Source of the DNA: Lysobacter soli
GTDB taxonomy: Bacteria; Pseudomonadota; Gammaproteobacteria; Xanthomonadales; Xanthomonadaceae
Direction of reading: 5' to 3'
Assembly: GCF_003382285.1 (NCBI RefSeq)
Contig: NZ_QTJR01000011.1
Coordinates: 1 to 64,000, forward strand
DNA: 64,000 bases
Shown: positions 52,059 through 61,141 of the stretch, one piece after another
Layout: each line of letters begins with the position of its first letter
How positions within the stretch are numbered: the first letter of the stretch is position 1
Translations under genes and position numbers: made by a program
Notes under the pieces: model-generated
Seen by the model: the letters and a program-made list of their open reading frames with translations, nothing else
What the model was told of the DNA's origin: nothing
Databases searched by the model: none

Positions 52059-52077
52059 GATAATGATTCTCATTTGA
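52059..52077 (-). promoter_or_regulatory. Fur box upstream of hemP
   Basis: GATAATGATTCTCATTTGA on the plus strand, a good match to the 19-bp Fur consensus, 33 bp from the hemP start. Expected to repress the hemP-receptor-DUF6607 unit when iron is plentiful. Confidence 0.88.
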
Positions 52078-52100
52078 CAGTCAACCCGCCCCGCGACCGC

Positions 52101-53069
52101 TCATCCGACGGCGGCTTCGACCCGCTGCCAGTCGCCTTCGGCCAGGCGTTCGGCCAGCTCCAGCGCGTCGAGGTTCTGGATCAGCTGCTCCGGCCGGCTC
52201 GCACCCAGGATCACGCTCGACACATGCGGGTTGCGCAGGCACCACGCGATGGCGAGCGGCGCCGGCGCGACGCCGAGTTCCTGCGCGGTGGCGACGAAAC
52301 GACGCGCGCGTTCGACGCGTGCGCCCTCCTCGCCGAGCACCGAACGCTGCAGCCAGCCGAGGCCTTCGCGACCCAGGCGCGCTTCGGTTGGAACGCCGGC
52401 GTTGTACTTGCCCGTCAGCAGGCCCGACGCGAGCGGCGACCAGATCGTCGTACCCAGTCCGTATTCGGCGTACAGCGGCGCGTACTCGAGTTCGACGCGC
52501 TCGCGATGCAGCAGGTTGTACTGCGGCTGTTCCATCGTCGGCGCGTACCAGTTCCGCGCGTGCGCGATGCGGTGCGCGTCGCGGATCTGCGCCGCGGTCC
52601 ATTCCGACGTGCCCCAGTACAGCACCTTGCCCTGGCGGATCAGCGCGTCCATCGCGCCGACGGTTTCCTCGATGGGCGTGTCCGGATCGGGACGATGGCA
52701 GTAGTACAGATCGAGCGTCTCCACGCGCAGCCGCTTGAGCGCGGCGTGGCAGGCGTCGGTGACGTGCTTGCGCGACAGGCCGCGCTGCGTCGGGCCCGGA
52801 GCATCGACCGCGCCGAAGAACACCTTGCTGGAGACGCAGAAGCCGTCGCGCGGCAGGCGCAGGTCGGCGATCACGTCGCCCATGACCTTCTCGGCCTCGC
52901 CGTTGGCGTAGGTCTCGGCGTTGTCGAAGAAGTTGACGCCGTTGTCCCAGGCGGCGGCGACCAGGTCGCGCGCGGTCGAGCGCCCGATCTGCGCGCCGAA
53001 GGTGAGCCAGGCGCCGAAGGACAGCGCCGAAAGTTGCAGGCCGGATGAACCGAGGCGGCGGTATTGCAT
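52101..53069 (-). CDS. Aldo/keto reductase, voltage-gated K+ channel beta-subunit-like
   Basis: 322 aa. TIM-barrel AKR with catalytic tetrad residues inferred in FFDNAETYANGEAEKVMG (Asp, Tyr), SSKVFFG (Lys) and LYYCHRPDP (His). Cofactor tail stretch SVILGASRPEQLIQNLDAL is typical. The family includes YghZ/GSP69-type reductases of aldehydes and methylglyoxal; the substrate here is not known. It is divergent from the Mn exporter leader. Confidence 0.92.
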   Translation of the reverse strand: MQYRRLGSSGLQLSALSFGAWLTFGAQIGRSTARDLVAAAWDNGVNFFDNAETYANGEAEKVMGDVIADLRLPRDGFCVSSKVFFGAVDAPGPTQRGLSRKHVTDACHAALKRLRVETLDLYYCHRPDPDTPIEETVGAMDALIRQGKVLYWGTSEWTAAQIRDAHRIAHARNWYAPTMEQPQYNLLHRERVELEYAPLYAEYGLGTTIWSPLASGLLTGKYNAGVPTEARLGREGLGWLQRSVLGEEGARVERARRFVATAQELGVAPAPLAIAWCLRNPHVSSVILGASRPEQLIQNLDALELAERLAEGDWQRVEAAVG

Positions 53070-53141
53070 ATGGGGTGCTCCGGATTGGGGCTGGCGGGCG
53101 GAGTCGTTCAGTTTAGCCCTGCCGCCGTGCGCGTCCGGTCG

Positions 53142-53147
53142 GTACAA
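53142..53147 (+). promoter_or_regulatory. Possible -10 box (TACAAT) of the riboswitch transcript
   Basis: TACAAT about 15 bases before the conserved start of the riboswitch; no clear -35. Confidence 0.45.
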
Positions 53148-53162
53148 TGCGCGCACTTCCTC

Positions 53163-53390
53163 CTCCGGGGAGTAGCCCCTCCGCCCGCGACACGCCGGCG
53201 GGGACCCGCGTCAACACACTTGGCCCACAGGCCATGGCGCGGGAGCGGCAGCAGCCGGACGCCTTCGGGCACGGCCAGCGACCACGGGCAAGACCGAAGG
53301 CAGGCGTCGCACGCGCAACTGGCAATCAGCCGGGTCGGGCCGTGTGACGGCTGCCTTTCGCGTCCACGCGAAAGCCCGACCCCGGAGTTT
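53163..53390 (+). promoter_or_regulatory. yybP-ykoY (manganese) riboswitch
   Basis: Characteristic elements in order: GGGGAGTAGC (53167), GTCAACACACTTGGCC (53210-53225), and GGCAAGACCGAAGGCAGGCG near 53287. A terminal hairpin GGGTCGGGC (53332-53340) with GCCCGACCC (53374-53382) ends just before the ribosome site GGAG. The start CTCCGGGG (53163) is also complementary to CCCCGGAG (53380-53387), which includes the ribosome site. The class senses Mn2+ and turns on exporter genes, matching the downstream gene. Confidence 0.92.
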
Positions 53391-53394
53391 CACG

Positions 53395-53973
53395 ATGGAT
53401 CACTTTCCCCTGATGGCGGCCGCGATCTCCACCGGCACCGTCGCGCTGGCCGAGATCGGCGACAAGACGCAGCTGCTCGCGCTGCTGCTCGCCGCGCGCT
53501 TCCGCAAGCCGCTGCCGATCATCGCCGGCATCCTGGTCGCCACGCTGCTCAACCACGCGCTGGCCGGCTGGTTCGGCACGCTGGTGGCGCAATGGCTGAC
53601 GCCCGACGTGCTGCGCTGGGTCGTGGCGATCAGCTTCCTGGCGGTCGCCATCTGGACGCTCAAGCCGGACAAGCTCGACGAAGGCGAGGAATTGCTGCCG
53701 GCACGCGGCGCGTTCGTCGCCACGACGTTCGCCTTCTTCCTGGCCGAGATCGGCGACAAGACGCAGGTCGCGACCGTGCTGCTGGCCGCCAAGTATTCGC
53801 CCCTGTGGGAAGTGGTCGTCGGCACGACCGTCGGCATGCTGCTGGCCAACGTGCCGGTGGTGCTGCTGGGCAGCAAGCTGGCCGACCGCCTGCCGTTGAA
53901 GGCGGCGCGCTACACGGCGGCAGTGGTCTTCCTGGTGCTGGCGATCTGGGCCGCGGTGCGCGGCATCGGATAA
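53395..53973 (+). CDS. UPF0016/GDT1 (TMEM165) family manganese exporter
   Basis: 192 aa with six membrane segments and two inverted halves, each with the signature E-x-G-D-K-T: LAEIGDKTQLLALLLA in the first half (about residues 19-34) and LAEIGDKTQVATVLLA in the second (about 117-132). Bacterial members such as MneA export Mn2+ from the cytoplasm. Regulation by the yybP-ykoY leader strongly supports this role. The ATG follows GGAG by seven bases. Confidence 0.95.
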   Translation: MDHFPLMAAAISTGTVALAEIGDKTQLLALLLAARFRKPLPIIAGILVATLLNHALAGWFGTLVAQWLTPDVLRWVVAISFLAVAIWTLKPDKLDEGEELLPARGAFVATTFAFFLAEIGDKTQVATVLLAAKYSPLWEVVVGTTVGMLLANVPVVLLGSKLADRLPLKAARYTAAVVFLVLAIWAAVRGIG

Positions 53974-54082
53974 GCCTGGGTCGGCGCGCTGCTTCAGGCC
54001 GAAGGAGCGCGCCACGCGGCAAGCCGCCCGGGCGCGCTATGCTCGGCGCGGCCCGCGACGGGCCGGCAAGCGGGGGAAGCGC

Positions 54083-55219
54083 ATGCTCGGAACCGGCGGA
54101 AGGGTCCGCGACGTCGTCGCCGCGCTGCTGGCGCGGCCGGACGAAATCATGTTGGAGATCGGCGCCGGCGGCGAGCTGATGGTCGCGCGCCTGCGCGTGG
54201 TCATCGCCGCGCTGCTGCTGGTGCTGCCGGTGACGAGCGCGCTCGCCGGCGGCAGCGTCAAGGACACCCTGATCGGCCTCGCCGGCGCGATCGTCATCAA
54301 CATCTTCGCGCACCTGTGGCTCGCGCTCGCGCGTCGGCGGCGGCTGTTCCGCTGGCTGCCGTTCGCGTCGTCGGCGTTCGACGTCACCGCCACGACCGTA
54401 CTGCTGATCATCCTCGCCGCCGACCACCTGCCCGCCGGCCTCAACAACCTCACCGCCTGGTGTGGCTACGTGGTGGCGATCGTGCTCACCGCGCCGCGCA
54501 GCGACGGCCGAATCGCGCTGTTCGCGGGCGCGCTGGCGATCGGCCAGTACAGCCTGCTCGCGCTGTGGGCATTCGCTTCGGCCGGTTCGCCGGAGCAGCT
54601 GATTTCCAGCGACTACGGCGCGATCACCGTGCCCGGGCAGCTGCAGCGCGTGATCCTGCTGGGCGTGTTCACGCTGATCACCGCGATGGTGGTCTACCGG
54701 ATGCAGCGACTGGTCGAGATGTCCGGCACCGACGGCCTGACCCGCCTGCCGAATCGCACGTGGCTGATGTACCGCGTGCCGCGGCTGTTCGACAGCGTCC
54801 GCCACGACGGCGACAGCCTCACCCTGGCGCTGATCGACCTGGACCACTTCAAGCGCATCAACGACGCCCACGGCCACCACGCCGGCGATCGTGCGCTTCG
54901 CCACGTCGTGTCGGTCCTGCGCGAGCTGGCCGAACCGGGCGAATGGCTGGTGCGCATCGGCGGCGAGGAATTCGTGCTGCTGCTGCGCAAGCCGATCGGC
55001 ACCGCCTGGGAACGCGTGGACGCGATCCGCCGCGCCCTCGGCGAGCGGCCGTTCGAACCCGAGCGCGGCGCGGACACGGTCGCGCTGAGCTTCAGCGCCG
55101 GGCTGGCGGGCTTCCCGCACGAGGGCTCGGACCTCTCGCGCCTGCTGCGCCGGGCGGACGGGCGCCTCCAGCAGGCCAAGCTCCAGGGACGGAACCGGGT
55201 CGTCGCGCGCGATACCTGA
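54083..55219 (+). CDS. Membrane-bound diguanylate cyclase (GGDEF)
   Basis: 378 aa. N-terminal region of about six membrane segments (residues about 40-205, no recognised ligand domain), then a GGDEF domain: SGTDGLTRLPNRTWLM, LIDLDHFKRINDAHGHHAGD and the active site RIGGEEFVLL. GGEEF is a fully active variant. No RxxD inhibitory site is present five residues before it, so c-di-GMP product inhibition at that site is unlikely. Confidence 0.92.
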   Translation: MLGTGGRVRDVVAALLARPDEIMLEIGAGGELMVARLRVVIAALLLVLPVTSALAGGSVKDTLIGLAGAIVINIFAHLWLALARRRRLFRWLPFASSAFDVTATTVLLIILAADHLPAGLNNLTAWCGYVVAIVLTAPRSDGRIALFAGALAIGQYSLLALWAFASAGSPEQLISSDYGAITVPGQLQRVILLGVFTLITAMVVYRMQRLVEMSGTDGLTRLPNRTWLMYRVPRLFDSVRHDGDSLTLALIDLDHFKRINDAHGHHAGDRALRHVVSVLRELAEPGEWLVRIGGEEFVLLLRKPIGTAWERVDAIRRALGERPFEPERGADTVALSFSAGLAGFPHEGSDLSRLLRRADGRLQQAKLQGRNRVVARDT

Positions 55220-55409
55220 CCCTGCGACGCGCATTTTTCCGACACGCCGCCGCGGCGGTCCCCTCTGGAAGTACCGGCCCTCGCGGCCGGGCGGCCTCGT
55301 CGTAAACTACGCGCCGCCGCAGCCGTGACCCGCCCCCGCGAGGGCGCAGGCCGCATCATTCCTGAACGACAAGACTCGCTGCCGGCCGCCGGTTGCAGGG
55401 GAGAACTGA

Positions 55410-56708
55410 GTGGAAGCCATTACCCGGGTGGCCTTTGGCCTGTTTGGTCTTGCGGTGCTCATCGGCATCGCGTGGCTGTTCTCGAACAACAAGCGTCGCG
55501 TGGACTGGAAGCTGGTGATCACCGGCGTCAGCCTGCAGGTCGCCTTCGCCGCGCTGGTGCTGCTGGTGCCCGGCGGCAAGGACGTCTTCGACGCGATCGG
55601 CCACGGCTTCGTGAAGGTGCTCAGCTTCGTCGGCGAAGGCTCGAAGTTCATCTTCGGCAACCTGATGGACGTGAACACCTACGGCTTCATCTTCGCCTTC
55701 CAGGTTTTGCCGACGATCATCTTCTTCGCCGCGCTGATGGGCGTGCTCTACCACCTGGGCGTGATGCAGGCGGTCGTGCGCGGCATGGCGTGGGTGATCA
55801 CCAAGGTGATGCGCGTGTCCGGTGCGGAAACCACCAGCGTCTGCGCCAGCGTGTTCATCGGCCAGACCGAGGCGCCGCTGACGGTGCGCCCGTACATCCC
55901 GAAGATGACCGAGTCGGAGCTGATCACGATGATGATCGGCGGCATGGCGCACATTGCCGGCGGCGTGCTCGCGGCGTACGTGGGCATGCTCGGCGGCGGC
56001 GATCCGGAGCAGCAGGCGTTCTACGCCAAGCACCTGCTCGCGGCTTCGATCATGGCCGCGCCGGCGACGCTGGTCATCGCCAAGATCCTCATCCCCGAAA
56101 CCGGCGAACCGCTCACGCGCGGCACGGTGAAGATGGAAGTGGAGAAGAACACCGCCAACATCATCGACGCCGCCGCGGCCGGCGCGGGCGACGGCCTGCG
56201 TCTGGCGCTGAACATCGGCGCGATGCTGCTGGCCTTCATCGCGCTGATCGCGCTGGTGAACTGGCCGCTGTCGTGGTTCGGCGAGGTCACCGGCATCTCG
56301 GCCGCCATCGGCAAGCCGTTCGACCTGGCGACCATCTTCGGCTACGTGCTCGCGCCGCTGGCGTGGGTGATCGGCACGCCGTGGCAGGACGCGTCCACCG
56401 TCGGCAGCCTGATCGGCCAGAAGATCGTCATCAACGAATTCGTGGCGTACCTGCAGCTGGCCGACATCGTCAACGGCAAGGTCGCCGGCGTGACGCTGAC
56501 CGACCAGGGCCGCCTGATCGCGACCTACGCGCTGTGCGGCTTCGCCAACTTCTCGTCGATCGCGATCCAGATCGGCGGCATCGGCGGCCTCGCGCCGGAA
56601 CGTCGCCAGGACCTCGCCCGCTTCGGCCTGCGCGCGGTGCTCGGCGGTTCGATCGCGACGTTCATGACGGCGACGATCGCGGGCGTGCTGACGTGGTTTG
56701 GCAGCTGA
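55410..56708 (+). CDS. nupC: CNT family nucleoside:cation symporter (NupC-type)
   Basis: 432 aa from GTG with GGGGAG upstream. Around ten membrane segments with the family sequences FIFGNLMDVNTYGFIFAFQVLPTIIFFAALMG, SVFIGQTEAPLTVRPYI and YALCGFANFSSIAIQIGGIG. Imports nucleosides with H+ or Na+. The next gene, a ribokinase-type sugar or nucleoside kinase, starts 1 bp after its stop, so both act in nucleoside salvage as an operon. Confidence 0.94.
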   Translation: MEAITRVAFGLFGLAVLIGIAWLFSNNKRRVDWKLVITGVSLQVAFAALVLLVPGGKDVFDAIGHGFVKVLSFVGEGSKFIFGNLMDVNTYGFIFAFQVLPTIIFFAALMGVLYHLGVMQAVVRGMAWVITKVMRVSGAETTSVCASVFIGQTEAPLTVRPYIPKMTESELITMMIGGMAHIAGGVLAAYVGMLGGGDPEQQAFYAKHLLAASIMAAPATLVIAKILIPETGEPLTRGTVKMEVEKNTANIIDAAAAGAGDGLRLALNIGAMLLAFIALIALVNWPLSWFGEVTGISAAIGKPFDLATIFGYVLAPLAWVIGTPWQDASTVGSLIGQKIVINEFVAYLQLADIVNGKVAGVTLTDQGRLIATYALCGFANFSSIAIQIGGIGGLAPERRQDLARFGLRAVLGGSIATFMTATIAGVLTWFGS

Positions 56709-56709
56709 C

Positions 56710-57678
56710 ATGACGGCTGCGCGCGTCGTCGTCGTCGGTTCGTTCAACGTCGACCACGTGTGGACCGTCGCGGCGCTGCCGCGGCCGGGCGAGACGCTCA
56801 GCGGGCAGTACCACACCGGCCCCGGCGGAAAGGGCTTCAACCAGGCCACCGCCGCGGTCCGCGCGGGCGCGGCGACGACGTTCGTGTGCGCGCTTGGCGA
56901 GGACCTTGGCGGGCAGCTCGCACGCGCACTCGCCACCGCCGATGGGCTCGATCTTCGCGAGCACTCCAGCCAGGCGCCGACCGGCACCGCCGGCATCTAC
57001 GTCGATCACGACGGCCGCAATTCCATCGTGATCGGCCCTGGTGCCAACGCCGACCTGCCCGTCGATTTCGTGCAGTCGCAACGCGACGTCATTCACGGCG
57101 CGCACGTGCTGCTGGCGCAGCTGGAATCGCCGCTGGCATCGATCGAAACAGCATTCGCGATCGCACGCGAAGGCGGCGTGCGCACGATGCTCAATCCCGC
57201 GCCGGCCGACGCGCGGGTGCCGGCTTCGCTGCTCGCGTTGAGCGACGTGATCACGCCGAACGAAAGCGAGTTCTGCGCGCAGCTTGAACGGCACGTCGGT
57301 GAGCGCGTCGATGCGTCGATCGTCGCAACGCAGGGCGACGACACGCTGCACGCCTGGTGCCGCCGCCTGCTGCCGCACGGCACGGTGGTCGTGACGCTGG
57401 GCGCGGCGGGGTGCTTCGTTTCCCACGCCGAGAACGCGCTGCATCGCGATGCCCAGACGCATTACCGCGTGCCCGGCGCGAAGGTGCAGCCGCAGGACAC
57501 CACCGGCGCCGGCGATGCGTTCAACGGGGCGCTCGCGGCGTCGTGGGCGCTGCGGCCGGAGGCGGCGTTCGCCGACCACCTGCACTACGCGAACCGGTAC
57601 GCGGCGTTGTCGACGGAAAGCGCGGGCGCAGCCGCTTCGATGCCGCGCGAAGTGGATGTGCGGAAGCGCTTCAGCTGA
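56710..57678 (+). CDS. PfkB family carbohydrate/nucleoside kinase (ribokinase-like)
   Basis: 322 aa. N-terminal VVVVGSFNVDHVWTVAALPRPGET and GPGGKGFNQATAAVRAGA, C-terminal ATP-binding signature QDTTGAGDAFNGALAASW with the catalytic Asp. Ribokinase-like in layout. Placement directly after the nucleoside transporter suggests a ribose or nucleoside substrate. Confidence 0.93.
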   Translation: MTAARVVVVGSFNVDHVWTVAALPRPGETLSGQYHTGPGGKGFNQATAAVRAGAATTFVCALGEDLGGQLARALATADGLDLREHSSQAPTGTAGIYVDHDGRNSIVIGPGANADLPVDFVQSQRDVIHGAHVLLAQLESPLASIETAFAIAREGGVRTMLNPAPADARVPASLLALSDVITPNESEFCAQLERHVGERVDASIVATQGDDTLHAWCRRLLPHGTVVVTLGAAGCFVSHAENALHRDAQTHYRVPGAKVQPQDTTGAGDAFNGALAASWALRPEAAFADHLHYANRYAALSTESAGAAASMPREVDVRKRFS

Positions 57679-57684
57679 CGCTTG

Positions 57685-57713
57685 AGCCCTCTCCCACCGG
57701 GAGAGGGGCTTTC
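57685..57713. repeat. REP-like hairpin repeat, family A
   Basis: AGCCCTCTCCC-ACC-GGGAGAGGGGCTTTC, nine or more paired bases followed by TTTC. It probably also ends transcription of the nucleoside operon. Confidence 0.75.
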
Positions 57714-57766
57714 ACCGCGGGATGCGCGCGCCTGCCCGGACGCTACCACAAACCCGCGCCCTATCA

Positions 57767-57785
57767 AATAAGAATTATTCGCATT
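57767..57785 (+). promoter_or_regulatory. Fur box upstream of siderophore-type receptor
   Basis: AATAAGAATTATTCGCATT resembles the Fur half-site arrangement (AATGAGAATnATTCTCATT), 35 bp before the receptor start. Iron repression is expected. Confidence 0.82.
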
Positions 57786-57819
57786 ACCATGGCGGGCTTC
57801 GAAAGTCCCGGATCCCACG

Positions 57820-59961
57820 ATGCTCCGCCGCCATGCCCTCGCCAGCGCCCTGCTGGCCGCCCTTGTCGTGCCCGTCGCCCATGCCGATGAGGCCACCGAC
57901 ATCGATCGCGTCACCGTCTCGGCCAGCACCAGCCGCGTTCCCGATTCCGAAGCCGCGCTGCCCAACACGATCACGGTGATCGACCAGGCGCAGCTGCAGC
58001 AACAGCTCGCGCTGACTCAGGACGTCTCGCAGGTGCTGGCGAACCTGATTCCGTCCTTCGCGCCGTCCCGCCAGAAGCTCACCAACAGCGGCGAGACGCT
58101 GCGCGGCCGCAAGCCGCTGTACCTGGTGGACGGCGTGCCGCAATCCACGCCGCTGCGCGACGGCGGCCGCGACGGTCACACCATCGATCCGTCGATGATC
58201 GAACGCATCGAGGTCATCCACGGCGCCAACGCGTTGCAGGGCCTGGGCGCGTCGGGCGGCATCATCAACATCATTACCAAGCGCGCGCCGCGCGAGGACG
58301 GCGCGACGCTCCAGGACGTCTCCGTCGCCGCATCGACGGCCGTCCCGCACGAAAGCGACAGCACCGGCTATCGCGCCTCGTATCTGTTCGGCACGCGCTC
58401 GGGTGCGTTCGATTTCGTCGGCGGCGCGTCCTTCGCCAGCGAAGGCCTGTACTACGACGGCGACGGCGACTCCATCGCGGTCAACGACGTGCAGGGCGAC
58501 CTGATGGACGCGGAGAGCTACAACCTCTTCGCGAAGGCCGGCTGGAACTTCGGCGAAACCCGCCGCCTGCAGCTCAGCGCGAACCGCTACGAATTGCAGG
58601 GCAACAACAACTACCACGCTGTGAACGGCAACCCCGCGACAGGCCAGCTGGCGACGTCCGCGCGCGGCGGCAGCATCGGCGAAGGCCCGCGCAACCGCTC
58701 CACGTCGCTGACGCTGGACTACACCGACAAGGCGCTTGCCGGCGGCTACTTCCAGGCGCAGCTGTACTGGGTCGATTTCGAAGCCCTCTACGGCGGCAGC
58801 TACTGGGGCGATTTCTGGGGCGACGGCCGCGATCCGAACTGGTTCGACCAGTCGCAGAACCTCTCCGAGAAGCTGGGCGGCAAGTTCAGCTGGTCGCGCG
58901 GCGACCTGTTCGGCCTGCGCCTGCGCGCCACGGTCGGCCTGGACATCGCGCGCGACACCACCTCGCAGGAACTCGTGCGCGCCGGCATGGACTGGGTGCC
59001 GGAAACCTCGTACGAATCGGTGTCGCCCTTCGTGCAGCTGGAATGGTGGGTGGCCGACTCGGTCATGCTCACCGGCGGCCTGCGCCACGAGCGCGGCAAG
59101 CTGGACGTCGACGACTACCTCACCATTCCCGACCAGCGCCTCGCGCCTGCCGTGCACGGTCGCCGCTACCTGGTCGAAGGCGGCTCGCCGGAAACCAGCG
59201 AAACGCTGCCCAACGTCGGCATCGTGTGGGAAGCCACCGACGCGCTGAAGCTCTACGCGTCGTATTCGGAAGGCTATACGGTCGCCGACATCGGCCGCGT
59301 GCTGCGCGCGATCAACACGCCGAACCAGCGCGTGGACACCCTCGTCGACCTGCAGCCGGTGATCGCCGACAACCAGGAAATCGGCCTCGACTACGACAAC
59401 GGCCGCTGGCTGGTGCACCTGGCGGCGTACTGGTCGGATTCCGACCTCGGTTCGCGCCTCGCGTTCGACAACGCGACGCAGACGTACAACGTCGTGCGCG
59501 AGCGCACCGAGATCGACGGCTTCGAAGGCAGCGTCGCCTACCAGTTCACCGATGCCACGCGTATCGGCTTGGCGTACGCGCAGACCGACGGCCGCTACGA
59601 CAGCAACGGCGACGATCGCGTCGACAGCGACCTTCCGGGCATCAACGTCGCGCCCGACCGAGCGACCGCGTTCTGGGACCAGACGTGGACACAGGCGATC
59701 TCCACGCGCCTGCAGGCCAGCCATTCGTTCGATCGCGATTTCGACTATCGCGGCACCACGCTGCCGGACGACTTCGAGGGCTACACGACGGTCGACCTGC
59801 AGGCGCGCTTCCAGCTGCCGCTGGGTGCGTTGAACGTCGGCGTCGAGAACCTGTGCGGCGAGCAGTACACGACGTACTACTCGCAGACCACGCCGCGCGC
59901 CGACACCTACACCGCAGGCCGCGGTCGCGTGCTGACGGTGGGCTGGTCGCACCGGTTCTGA
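57820..59961 (+). CDS. TonB-dependent siderophore/ferric receptor
   Basis: 713 aa. Signal peptide to about residue 22 (ends VAHAD). Plug with VTVSASTSRVPDSEAALPNTITVI, LRGRKPLYLVDGVPQSTPLRDGG and RIEVIHGANALQGLGASGGIINIITK; barrel ending in VLTVGWSHRF. No STN domain, so no transcription-linked signalling. Substrate likely a ferric siderophore because of the Fur box and the PepSY partner downstream. An acidic loop (YYDGDGDSIAVND) may bind metal. Confidence 0.9.
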   Translation: MLRRHALASALLAALVVPVAHADEATDIDRVTVSASTSRVPDSEAALPNTITVIDQAQLQQQLALTQDVSQVLANLIPSFAPSRQKLTNSGETLRGRKPLYLVDGVPQSTPLRDGGRDGHTIDPSMIERIEVIHGANALQGLGASGGIINIITKRAPREDGATLQDVSVAASTAVPHESDSTGYRASYLFGTRSGAFDFVGGASFASEGLYYDGDGDSIAVNDVQGDLMDAESYNLFAKAGWNFGETRRLQLSANRYELQGNNNYHAVNGNPATGQLATSARGGSIGEGPRNRSTSLTLDYTDKALAGGYFQAQLYWVDFEALYGGSYWGDFWGDGRDPNWFDQSQNLSEKLGGKFSWSRGDLFGLRLRATVGLDIARDTTSQELVRAGMDWVPETSYESVSPFVQLEWWVADSVMLTGGLRHERGKLDVDDYLTIPDQRLAPAVHGRRYLVEGGSPETSETLPNVGIVWEATDALKLYASYSEGYTVADIGRVLRAINTPNQRVDTLVDLQPVIADNQEIGLDYDNGRWLVHLAAYWSDSDLGSRLAFDNATQTYNVVRERTEIDGFEGSVAYQFTDATRIGLAYAQTDGRYDSNGDDRVDSDLPGINVAPDRATAFWDQTWTQAISTRLQASHSFDRDFDYRGTTLPDDFEGYTTVDLQARFQLPLGALNVGVENLCGEQYTTYYSQTTPRADTYTAGRGRVLTVGWSHRF

Positions 59962-59973
59962 TAAATCGCTCCG

Positions 59974-61062
59974 ATGGACATGGCCGCGACAACGCCCGCC
60001 ACGAAAGCAGTGCCGAAACGGCGGCTGCGGGCGGTGCTGTCCTGGCTGCACCTGTGGACCGGGCTGACGGCGGGGCTGGTGTTCGCGCTGGCCTCGCTCG
60101 CCGGCACGGTGCTGGTGTTCCATGTCGACCTGCTCAAGCTGCAGCATCCGCAACTCGCGCAGCACGCGCCCGTTGCCGATGGACGCGTGCTCGCGCAGCT
60201 GATCGAACGCTGGGGCCCGGACGGCATGCGCTCGCTCGACGTTCCACGCGATGAACTGCCGGTCTGGCAGGCGTATTTCGAGGACGGCCACCGCCAGTAC
60301 TTCGCCCCCGAGGACGGCGCGCTGCTGCTCTATCGCAGCCAGCACGATGACGTGCTGCTGTGGCTGCACGAATGGCACGTCGACCTGCTCGGCGGAAAGA
60401 CCGGGCGCGAAGTGTGGGGCGTGATCGGCTGCATCAGCCTGGCGATGATCCTCATCGGCCTGTACCTGTGGTGGCCGAAGCGCGGGCGCCTCATTGCGCA
60501 GCTGAAGATGCACGCCGGCCCGCCGGTACGGCGCTGGCTCACGTGGCATCGCAGCACCGGCGTGATCCTGCTTCCGTTGCTGTTGCTGGCGACGGTGACC
60601 GGCGTGGGCATGGTGTATTCGAAGGCCTTCCAGAAGGCACTGACGGCAACGCTCGGCGGGAAGAACGTGAAGGCGCCGGAACTGCCTGCCAGCGAGGCGG
60701 CGATCGACTGGACGACCGCGATCGCGAACGCGCGCGTCGCGATTCCCGATGCGCGGCTGGCGCGCGTGTCGGTGCCCGATGCGAGTGAAGGCGCGGTGTC
60801 GTTCCGCCTGCAGGCGAAGGACGAATGGCACCCCGTCGGCCGCAGCACGGTGGTGATGTCGCGCGATGGCCGCGTCGTGCAGGCCTTCGACGCGACGACG
60901 CACAAGCTCGGCATGCGCATGAGCCAGGCGTTCTACCCGCTGCACGTCGGCGCGGTGGGCGGCACGGCGATGAAATGGATCACCGCGTTCACCGGCCTGT
61001 TGCCGATGTTCCTGCTGGTCACCGGTTTCCTGTTCTGGCGGCGGCGGCGCGGGAAGCGCTGA
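59974..61062 (+). CDS. PepSY-associated membrane protein (PiuB/FhuF-partner type iron reductase-like)
   Basis: 362 aa with four membrane segments: LSWLHLWTGLTAGLVFALASLAGTVLVF, VIGCISLAMILIGLYLWW, STGVILLPLLLLATVTGVGMV and ITAFTGLLPMFLLVTGFLFW, and a large periplasmic loop with PepSY-like sequence (DGHRQYFAPEDGALL). Several membrane His residues suggest haem coordination. The family is thought to reduce iron released from siderophores. It follows the receptor after 12 bp, so it is in the same Fur-controlled operon. Confidence 0.88.
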   Translation: MDMAATTPATKAVPKRRLRAVLSWLHLWTGLTAGLVFALASLAGTVLVFHVDLLKLQHPQLAQHAPVADGRVLAQLIERWGPDGMRSLDVPRDELPVWQAYFEDGHRQYFAPEDGALLLYRSQHDDVLLWLHEWHVDLLGGKTGREVWGVIGCISLAMILIGLYLWWPKRGRLIAQLKMHAGPPVRRWLTWHRSTGVILLPLLLLATVTGVGMVYSKAFQKALTATLGGKNVKAPELPASEAAIDWTTAIANARVAIPDARLARVSVPDASEGAVSFRLQAKDEWHPVGRSTVVMSRDGRVVQAFDATTHKLGMRMSQAFYPLHVGAVGGTAMKWITAFTGLLPMFLLVTGFLFWRRRRGKR

Positions 61063-61089
61063 TCCGGGCTCGCGGATGGTTCGGGGCCC

Positions 61090-61116
61090 CGGGTCCCGGC
61101 CTTCGCCGGGATGACG
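61090..61116. repeat. REP-like element, family B
   Basis: CGGGTCCCGGCCTTCGCCGG-type core, same as the copies at 34701, 34827 and 48261, located between the PepSY gene and dusB. Confidence 0.7.
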
Positions 61117-61141
61117 GTTGGGGGCCGGTACAATCGACCCA

